Source: Anastatus disparis (Eukaryota > Arthropoda > Insecta > Hymenoptera > Eupelmidae). Taken from it: a DNA stretch of 64,000 bases. Positions 52,301 through 64,000 of the stretch are shown piece after piece. Position numbers and translations under genes: made by a program. The notes beneath the pieces were generated by a model. The model ran no database searches. It saw nothing but the letters and a program-made list of their open reading frames with translations, and was not told the DNA's origin. The stretch lies in the NCBI GenBank assembly GCA_017163975.1, contig JAFFSR010000227.1:2232001-2296000 (forward strand). Reading direction: 5' to 3'. Each line of letters starts with the position of its first letter. Positions within the stretch are counted from its first letter, which is position 1.

Positions 52301-54068
52301 GATAAAACGATAGATTCGTCATCCGTTGGCTCGAGTTCGAACCTCCGTCGCTATATAAATATAGGGTATTAAACAAAATAAAATGACAAATTTAAGGAAA
52401 AATTTATACAAAACATATTTATTATATAATACGCTAGAAAATATTAATTTATTAACATAATGATTACGATTCATCAAAATAAAACTACTTTAAATTATTT
52501 TTAACTCAAGTTATTACTTAAGAAAAACGTAAATACTCTAAAGATGCTTTATGACATTATGTAATGTTATCTTTTCAATGATTCGTGTCACTTCTATTAT
52601 CAGCGTGTGAAAACAAATTATGACTAGTTAATTAGTGTTAAGCACTATCAAAATCAATTAAAGCCGAATTTTTTTCAACTATAAATTGATTACTTATCGT
52701 TTTTTTATGAAATCATCATTTATCGTTTATACTGGTAGTACAATGTATTCATTTATTTACATTGTTTATACAAAGTTATATAAATATATTTTTGATATTT
52801 TTGGGTTTTTTTGTGTTAATTTTTATGATTAACAATAACATATTACACAATAAGATTATGCTATATAATTTTTAAATTAATTTAAAATTTTTAATTTTCC
52901 AGTAAAAGTCGTAGAATTAAATTAATAAATTCATAAAAAATCAAGAATTGTTTAAAGAACATTTTTTTTTAAATTGATGAAATCAAAATTTCCATGAAAT
53001 AACAGTGATAGATTATACATTTCTGAAGAATGTATATAACTTTAAATATTTTTAAATATAAAACGGAGCAACAAGGTTGACTCAGCAAAGTCTAAACAAA
53101 GAACAACCGTTCACAAGTAGTTCGTCAAGTGTCTAAACGTGCAAATTTAAAAAATATATACGTTATGTATAGACGATTTTTAAAGGACAAAAAATTCTAG
53201 AACAATCAAATTGAAAAATCAATTAATGCTCAATCAAAAGTTCAGTGTACCTTTTAGTACTTAATAAATCATTGATTTGAAATTTAGCGGTCACGTATAC
53301 ACCGGGATATAGCCGTAGAGAAAAAAGTAGAACTTTAACCAAGCAAAATTTTGGCAATGAAAAAGAGAGAAAGAGGGAGATAGACAGGGGCCAATTTATG
53401 TATAAAATGAGAGCAAAAGAAAGAGAAAGAAGGAGAAACGGCCGAACGGAAAATTCCAAAATTATTACAGCCTATGAAGTAAAGTCGCGTATGTGTGAGT
53501 GTGCGACAAGGATAAAGCATATATATAACCACATCGGGCAGGAAACACGAGCGCTAGAAAAAGAGAGAAGGAGCATAGTAGCATATATAAAAGATGAGAA
53601 AGAAAAAAGATATAAAAAGAAGAATTGAGAACACACAACAGCCGTAAGAGAAGGTAATACAGAATGGCCGTGTTTAGAAGAGATAGAAAGAGATGGCAAA
53701 AGAACAAAACGTTATAAAGCTGACGTTACTAAAAAACCCTTTTTACATGTAAACGTATATCAACGTATAAGGGCAAAAGAGATAGACCGATTAAACCCCA
53801 AATCAATAAAGTAGGCAATATAGTTCCAAGTAGATAAAACAGGAACTAAACACACATTTAATTTTTGCATTTCTCTCTATCTGTCAAAGCAATATAAATA
53901 AATCATTATTAAAAATAACTGAATAAAAAAAGCAATAATTATAAGGAAACATTGAAAACGTATGCGAACGAAGTTAGCAAACACACCTTTGATACATAAT
54001 TTTCTAAATAGGCATAGTACTTACTTTTGCGCGTTCGCGACGAACGACTGTCGGCAGAGATTCAACAT
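49340..54068 (-). CDS. P5CDh: Delta-1-pyrroline-5-carboxylate dehydrogenase, mitochondrial
   Basis: Seven coding exons in transcript order: 54068-54025, 51950-51737, 51621-51190, 50778-50368, 50290-50112, 49859-49671 and 49574-49340 (stop TAA 49342-49340). All are phase-consistent and give 567 residues, close to the 563 of human ALDH4A1. The enzyme oxidises glutamate semialdehyde (from P5C) to glutamate with NAD+ in the mitochondrial matrix, the second step of proline breakdown. The N-terminus MLNLCRQSFVANAQK is basic, hydroxylated and lacks acids, as a targeting peptide should. Diagnostic segments are SPFNFTAIGGNL, VLWKPSDTA, GINFTGSVPTF, IGECGGKN (catalytic Glu318), GQKCSACSR (catalytic Cys352) and EEIFGPVL. 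The Glu-Cys spacing of 34 residues matches the human enzyme. The donor after exon 3 is GTTCGC, weak but required by the protein alignment. The 2.07-kb first intron carries a tRNA-like fragment. Confidence 0.96.
52293..52353 (+). repeat. Degenerate tRNA-like fragment related to the one at 8374
   Basis: From CTCTAACTGATAAAACGATA to the B-box-like GAGTTCGAACC (52333-52343), this aligns with the tRNA-like sequence at 8374-8446 over about 60 bases at roughly 60% identity, including the GAT.GATTC segment before the anticodon position. It lacks a good A box and has no acceptor stem, so it is not a tRNA gene. It lies in the first intron of the dehydrogenase gene, on the opposite strand. A decayed SINE copy is the likely explanation. 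Confidence 0.45.
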
Positions 54069-57000
54069 TTTTCCTATCTTATTTTATCTATAAATACTTT
54101 AAAATAAAGTAATTTACAAACAATTATCGTATGTATTTAATTGTCGTTTATTTAATATTCGTTTGCCCATGAAATTCTAGGCACTGTGATACACTTAGTT
54201 TTTTTTTAATTATTTTCTCGAACGCGATCGAGCGCGCGCCTTGTTCTTTCCTGTCCAGCTGCTTCTACTGCTTATACTGCCAGCCACTATACATACATAT
54301 ACAACCGTTCGAGTTCGTCTAAAAATCGAAGCCTCTCTTCTCTCTTTCTCTATCTCTGTCTTGCTCGCTTCCACTCGCGTACTATATTCTGTCCCTTTTT
54401 TTTTTCTTGCTCCTTTACCTCTATAGCCCGGCCTTCGAGAGCTCTAACATCATCACGTATTACGCGAACTTGTGAAAGAAAAAGATAGAAAATTATTATT
54501 ATATATAGGTATACAGAAATGTTTTAGCAGGTGGGTTTAACACTCTGACGACGATGTGTGAAGATTCACGTATGTTTTATTCGTGGATCTATCTCGAGAA
54601 ATGCGTATACATATTTGTCTATATATACATGTATGTATACGCATATGATGGCCCAGACCCGAAAGGTGGGAAAACAATTTTAAATTAGTTCAAATTTTAA
54701 AAGCCAATGCTCTTTTTTTAAATATTATTGAAAAATATCAGATTAGATTTTAATTATTTATAAAATAAGCGCGACTTTTAAATAGAATGGTAAATTAATT
54801 CAAATTTTATGTTAATTTTAAAATAATTTATTAATTAAACTTAATCGTATTGCCGATCTTTAAGAAAACTATGCAAAAAAATAAACTAGAATTTAATTTA
54901 TTTAATACTTTAGCATTTTTAATATTTTCTAAAGCATTGATTAAAAACTTTTTTATTAATCAATCAAAAAGTATTGGTAGTTAAAGGTAAAAATTTATTT
55001 TTCCAATTTCACTGTTTAAAAGATTAACGAAAAACAAATCCATTTTCTGATAATGCAAACGATAATTGAATAAACATTGCATAAATCCTTACGAGGTATA
55101 CAGCGCAAATACGGTAATTTTTAATCTCGAAACATATGGTACAGCTTGCACGTTTAGCATATTCGTTTAATTAATTGTTTCATTTGTTATACAATATTCG
55201 ATGCATAGTTATACGCGTTACTACAAAGTTTGGAATTTCATTAAATGAATTTTCACAACATATTGGACGATATACAATGTCGCTGGTCAACAAAGAATCG
55301 TATTTCATTCTTCATTTCATTTTCATTCCAACTACAATAGCAGGAGTTTTTAATAAATATTATCTAGTATTGTTTTAAAAATTCAAGACTGTTTAAATGA
55401 TTTTGAAAAACAATTATATGACTGTTAATTAGATTGTAAATGTTAAAAAATGTGACGTGAATTTTTACATGCCAAATGAACAATCATTCATCTATTTTTC
55501 TTGTTTTACCGCATATTTCGGCATATTTGATTCGGCAAATGATGTGATTTTACCGAAACTATAAAAAATATGTATAATATTAATAAAATTTTTCATAAAG
55601 TGATAATATAATTTTTAAATAATACTTCTTATTTTGAATAACTTTATTTATTTACGATTGACCTAGTTTCGTTTTAAAATTAACTTTTGCGCTATACGTA
55701 TGATACAGGTAAAACTACTTACTTTTGAATCTTTTGAATAGAACCCAAAGTCATTTTAAACGATGATAAATACTCAACTTCAACAATGGCAATTTAGTTA
55801 TTTTATGAAATATATATATGAATGCATTAATTTCATTTATTTTTAAATTTATTACTAACTTGACAAAATTTCATTTGAAAAATGAAGTTTTAGAATTTTT
55901 TATGAACATTTAATTTATAAGAAACTTGGAAATATTCATAACATTGATACAAAATTCAACATTCTTCTTTCAATATTTTTTTTCTTTAGATCATTATAAT
56001 TTTAATCGTATCTTTTTACATTGTATATCGATTTCAAAACAAAAAAATATAATACAACTCGTTGAAAATTCTCTCGCTAATGACGTAACGAGCCACAGTT
56101 ATGTTTATTTTAACTGTTATTTTTATTTATTTGAAAATTCACTGCCGGCCAATATTTGACAGATTGTTTTTTAGACGACACGTGTGGTTTCATAATGTAT
56201 ACCTATTAATGTATTTTTGTTAGTCTCAAGTGCTGTAAACAAGAATTGCTTAAAAGATACGTACCGGCATTATTCATTTCCTATATTTCTAAATAAATTA
56301 GTTTATTATTTTTTATTTATTGTTATTTTATTTATAAATATTTTCAAGTAATGTATATTTTTTACAAAAATACTATTAAATGAAAAAAAAAATTCATGAT
56401 TAATTTAAATTTAACAAAGAAAAATAATCAGAAAAATATATAATACAGTTAGGTAAATAACAGACTAGTAGCACTAGGTCACAGTTTGCTCATAAGATAA
56501 ATATTTATATGCATGCGCATATTATACTGAGGCTGCGGCTGCATTCGATGAGTCTAAAAATTGCACAAATCTGATACTTTTTAAACTTGATCTTCCGCTG
56601 ACTTATAATAAGAAATCATAAATCTTGACTCAAGTGTCGCTCTTGAAATTTCTATTTTACTCAGCGATAATTATGTAAACATGGAAATAAACAGTTTATT
56701 TAGATTAATTTTATTTCATTAATGTATATAATGAACTTAAAAAAATTTTTAAATTAAATATAGACATATGATAAATAATATAGGATATCGCGCCGGCATC
56801 ATAATAGATAAGAGTTCCAGGCAGACGATTTTTTGATCTTTTTATCATCTTACGATTTTTTAACATTAGTCAAATTTAATCGATCAGGTATAGATATTCG
56901 GATATAGATAGTGATTGCCAAATTATGTTCTGTCTCATTATGGTTTTTGAATAAATGATTTTAATCTGAATACGGAAAATAATATTTTATCAGGATTAAT

Positions 57001-58607
57001 TTAAAAAAACTTTCTTATGATTCAATTGAAAAAAAAGTTTATAAATACATTCCCTTTTATCTTCAGTTGCGTAATAAATATCAAATTCTCGAAATTTAAA
57101 AGTGGGTGATATTTGAATGAGATAGTGATCTTTTATACTTAATGGTAAAATTTACAAGAAATATTTTTTAAATTTTTATGTCTTATAGAAATTTTTATAG
57201 TATTTTTAGCAAATTTTACTATAAAGTATGGTAATTTTCGATAAAAATTATTATTTTGTAAATTTCAAAGCCGATTAAAACTTGGATTATTTAAAAAAAT
57301 ATATTTTTTCAGAAAAAGTGAAAAGAAAAATTTCTAATAGTAAATTCATCCTCCACTAAAGCAAAAAAAAGAAACATTTTTTTTTCAACATGTCTTTAAT
57401 CACTAGAGCCAATTATTTGTCTCGCTATTAAATTTATATTTATAGTTAGTTTAAATTTGTATTTTACGGAATTTAAATTTTAATTGACTGATTTAGCGAT
57501 GATATAAATACTATTTGATAAAATCTTAACTTTAAATACTCAACTACATCTTTTGTTTTGAAGCATTTAATTAATAGTAATATGAATCAATTATTATCGA
57601 GAACATTTTAATTCAAAGCACGTTTGTTTTTAAATTACAAATAAATAAAATATGATTCTACTGAAGTAAATTGATTCTATGATTTATATCATTGATTTTA
57701 AAGATTATAAATTATTTATGTTTATATAAACAATTTATATTTAATGTATTAACAAAATATGAAATAAAATAAAAAAATAAAATTTTATCATTTTATAAAT
57801 TCTCTATAATATCTAAAGAGACATGTTCCAAAGTATTAATTACGTGGATGTAATTTCAGCAAAATGAAATCATGAGATTTTACAATTATTTTTACATCAA
57901 TAATTTATTTAAAAAATCGTTTCATATTTTATTGAATAATAATTATCTAAAACTATTAATGTATATTTTTCAATTTATTAAAATATCGATCATATTGAAG
58001 TAAAGGTTTAAAAAATAAATTAAAATGCGTTTTTTCAATATGAAAAAGTTTTTTTTTATTATTTTTAAGCCATTATCGAACATTCAATGATTTAAGTAAT
58101 AATTAAAAATCACGGAAATTAATAAATACTGGACAACACAGATAAATAATGTAATTTATTTACATCGCATTAAATATTAGAATGAAGTAATTCACAGTAA
58201 AAATTTACAATAATCAAATAACTTTTTTCTGAAATTTTAATAAAAAAATTTTTGTTCACGTTTTCCTCAAACTACATATTTTTTATGTATTTGAAGAAAT
58301 AATAAAATTATATATATTTTTTAAATATATATAATCAACTTTATATTAAATATCAACGAATATTATTAAAACAACTATTTAATAATTTACATCAGCTCTA
58401 AAATTTAATTTTCACTTAAATGCAACCAATTCTGCCTGATCTAATCTAAAACATTGATTGAAACAACACAGGCAGATCATAAATACTTAAGTGAAAATAA
58501 TATCATTTTTACGCAATTTAATTAAATTAACAAAAGAATTGGGGTTTTAAACAAAATAATTAATCTTATAAATTAATTATAATAATTAATAATAATTAAA
58601 CCTATTT
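54069..58607. other. Intergenic AT-rich region, with P5CDH upstream flank and PRPF40 downstream flank
   Basis: The first 400 bases next to the dehydrogenase start include a CG-containing block (AACGCGATCGAGCGCGCGCC, about 54220-54240) that may be part of its promoter. A near-perfect inverted repeat, ATGCGTATACATA (54601-54613) against TATGTATACGCAT (54632-54644), lies further on. The rest is A/T homopolymer-rich with no recognised gene. Close to 58608, ATTAAA (58409-58404) and AATAAA (58160-58155) on the - strand are candidate polyadenylation signals of the splicing-factor gene. Confidence 0.55.
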
Positions 58608-61850
<3,243 letters not shown>

Positions 61851-62683
61851 TTATCTGAAATATGTATTGGCAAAGGGAAACGCCAATCCGACCCGTCGTC
61901 AACCACCGCACAAGCTTCAGTTTGCGCGCATGCGTATTTTTGCACTTTTTTTGCCAATTCGCTTTTTTTCTGCAACTTGTGAAATCGAATGTGCTCCGAA
62001 AAAAAGTCTTTTATTCATCAAGATTTTAATAAATCATCAATAAAATAAAATGTGTTTAATGCATACACAATACATTTTTTAATTAAATTTTTTTAAAAGA
62101 TATCGCTATAAAAAAATTAATAAAAAAGCACAAAAATTGTTCATCAATAAAATACATATAATGAAATTAAAATTAGCACTGTAATTTTTTGAAATTTTTA
62201 ATATAATAAGTAAATCCAAAAAAGAAAAGTTTTAATTAAAATGATGAAACCAATAAAATATAGAATATTGTTGTTTAAATAAGAAGTAATTTAAATTTAT
62301 TTAATGCTGATACGTCATTTTTAAAGCTGCATCAACAACCGTAGCGAAAGTTTCTCATGAAAACAATGATTAAGAATTCAGTGACGTTGATTATAACCTC
62401 CTTCTCAGTACTTGATCTTACAATTGTACAAATAATCTGATAACGTTTCAAAATATTAAATGTCTTTATATTATATTAATAATTACTTTGCATTTAGCAT
62501 TTTATTTAAATTACGAAGAATCTAAATTAAACTATCTTTAAAGATGAATCTACATTAGATGTAAAAAATACAAGAATCATGTGTTTATATCAAGAAATGT
62601 TTTGTTAAGTTGTTGAAAAAGATAAAAAATCGTTATTTATTTAAGCTTAGAAAAGTGTTTCTCTTTTTAAGTAAATCATAACA
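61851..62683. promoter_or_regulatory. Divergent intergenic region with likely promoters of Prp40 and the golgin gene
   Basis: About 830 bases separate two start codons facing away from each other, so 5' UTRs and both promoters should lie here. The part nearest Prp40 (about 61870-61990) is markedly less AT-rich and includes GCGCATGCG at 61926-61934, matching the core of the NRF-1/Ewg site common in housekeeping promoters. No TATA box is evident. The rest is AT-rich and featureless. Confidence 0.5.
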
Positions 62684-63760
62684 ATGTTCAAGAAATTTAA
62701 AGACAAACTTGCAGAAGAGATGAAACAATCTCCAGCTAGATTACAAGCATCTATGCAACAATTAGCACAGGTTTTGAGATTTCTTTTATTATATTTTGTA
62801 ATAATTTATTTTATTATTTTGGATTACTGTAAATTTATTTGTAAATTATAGGCTGTTGTATCTCCATCATTGTCAAATACTTCAATTCAAGATTTGACAT
62901 CCAAAGACAATTTTAGTTTGACTGAAGAAACAGATGGTAATTCCCCTCCCACCTAATTTAATATTTAAACTTCCTCAAGATAAGAATGTCCGGTAGATAA
63001 ATAGTAGCATATTGAGTTTTTTTAATGCATGTATAAATTTTACCTTTTTTTTTGGTTATATATCAATTTTATTTTATTTATACAAATGTTTGGATTAAGG
63101 AAAAATAAAAGTAATGGTACGGTAAGAAAGAATTTTATAAAAGTTGTACAGAAATTAAAAAAAATTTTTTATATTTATAGAAACACCAAAAAACAGTCCA
63201 GCAAAGCATGGATTTCAAACAGTTGACTTGACATCACCATCTGTGAATTCTAATACTTCAAGAAGATCGTCTATTAGTAGTAATATCAGTGATGCATCAT
63301 TTCTATTTCCTACTTATGAAAGTTCAGGAAATATGTATCATTTGCAAGTAAATAACTTTAATTATACAACAAAAAATAATTTTGTATTATTTATATAAAA
63401 TTTGTTAACTGTTTTCAGTCTGACATGGATCAGTCTGCAAGTGAGATTGATGACAACATAAGCCCACAATTAGATAGAGTTTCTAAGGAACAGTTATACT
63501 CTGCATATCGTAAAACTAGAACTAAATATGATAAATATAAAGGAAGATTTACAGATCTTGTTAATCACTATCGAGAAATAGAACGTGCAAAAACAAAATT
63601 AGAAAGTCTTTTAGTTGAAACACAAGATAAAGCATTGAGGCGAATCAGTGATCTCAAAGAGCAATGTCAGCTAGAACAACAAGCAAAGGCTCACTTGGAA
63701 GATGCTTTAAGAAATGATATTGAAGAAAAAGATCATATAATTAATTCCTTACGAACAAAA
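62684..63760 (+). CDS. Golgin-245/GOLGA4-like trans-Golgi tether, N-terminal part (gene continues past the window)
   Basis: Four coding exons, 62684-62770, 62852-62936, 63181-63347 and 63419-63760, joined in phase, give the first 227 residues; the last ends in a good donor (GTAAGT) so the gene runs on. Golgin-245 is a long coiled-coil protein held on the trans-Golgi by a C-terminal GRIP domain (outside this window) that catches endosome-derived vesicles. The N-terminus MFKKFKDKLAEEM has the short amphipathic tip shared by golgin-245 and golgin-97, known to bind vesicles via TBC1D23. A Ser/Thr/Asn-rich linker follows. From about residue 139 a heptad-rich helix (KEQLYSAYRKTRTKYDKYKG, later DKALRRISDLKEQ) resembles GOLGA4 more than golgin-97. 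The missing GRIP domain prevents final proof. Confidence 0.8.
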
Positions 63761-64000
63761 GTAAGTTGATTATTTAATATCAAATTTTTGTTGTTGTTTT
63801 TCAGACTGTGGCACTTATAAAATTATAAGTAAATCATCTTTTATTTAGAATGCATGATTTTAATGTACAGATAAATGTTTTTTACTCATCGATATTGTTC
63901 TTTTTTCATATCACTTTTTGTTTGTATTTTTCATTTATTTTTGATTGCTTAGTTTTTATAGTGCCTCTGTCTACATTCATACAGTACAATATTTTTTTAA
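63761..64000 (+). other. Start of the next golgin intron, to window end
   Basis: It begins with GTAAGT and is AT/T-rich with no in-frame continuation expected of the coiled coil. A TTTTTCAG at about 63797-63804 is followed by eight codons ending in a stop, so it is not a convincing exon. Confidence 0.6.

Noticed and set aside
63805..63828. Possible next golgin exon after TTTTTCAG
   Set aside because: In the phase left by the previous exon it reads about seven codons and then TAA, and does not continue the coiled coil; a cryptic acceptor at most.

Overview
This is an AT-rich insect genomic window with four spliced protein-coding genes and long, repeat-rich non-coding DNA. I read it as a holometabolous insect, most likely a hymenopteran (bee, wasp or ant). 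That rests on the kinds of gene present, the GT-AG introns, the AT-rich spacers full of GA/CT, TA and GT microsatellites, and the low load of recognisable transposons. The species cannot be named from sequence alone.

Layout. Positions 1-19858 hold no convincing protein gene. They may be the upstream region, or a 5' UTR intron, of the next gene; this part contains a recursive-splice-like site (4769/4770), a tRNA-like element (8374-8446) and a fold-back element flanked by TTAA (8833-9046). From 19867 to 43945 on the + strand lies a six-coding-exon gene for a secreted mucin-like protein of 2682 residues: signal peptide, three VWC domains, a Ser/Thr/Glu/Pro-rich stretch, a fourth VWC, a second such stretch, a fifth VWC and a truncated sixth. 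This is the architecture of insect tenectin. Its first intron is 14.8 kb and its main exon is 7.0 kb. A gene-poor region with two more degenerate inverted-repeat elements follows (44-49 kb).

On the - strand, 49340-54068 is mitochondrial delta-1-pyrroline-5-carboxylate dehydrogenase (seven coding exons, 567 residues, catalytic Glu and Cys present). After about 4 kb of AT-rich spacer, 58608-61850 on the - strand is the U1 snRNP-associated splicing factor PRPF40 (eight coding exons, 820 residues, two WW and six FF domains), whose start codon sits alone at the end of its first exon. It is divergent from a + strand gene beginning at 62684, the N-terminal part of a golgin-245/GOLGA4-type tethering protein that runs off the window. 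About 830 bp separates the two start codons and probably holds both promoters.

The genes do not form a functional cluster: one is an extracellular matrix protein, one a proline-catabolism enzyme, one a splicing factor and one a trans-Golgi tether. All exon models were assembled by hand from reading frames, splice-site dinucleotides and phase. Every junction is phase-consistent, but no transcript evidence was available. I found no clearly new biological system. The most unusual observations are the loss of a recognisable RGD in the tenectin-like protein, the recursive-splice-like site, the TTAA-flanked fold-back family and the two related tRNA-like fragments.
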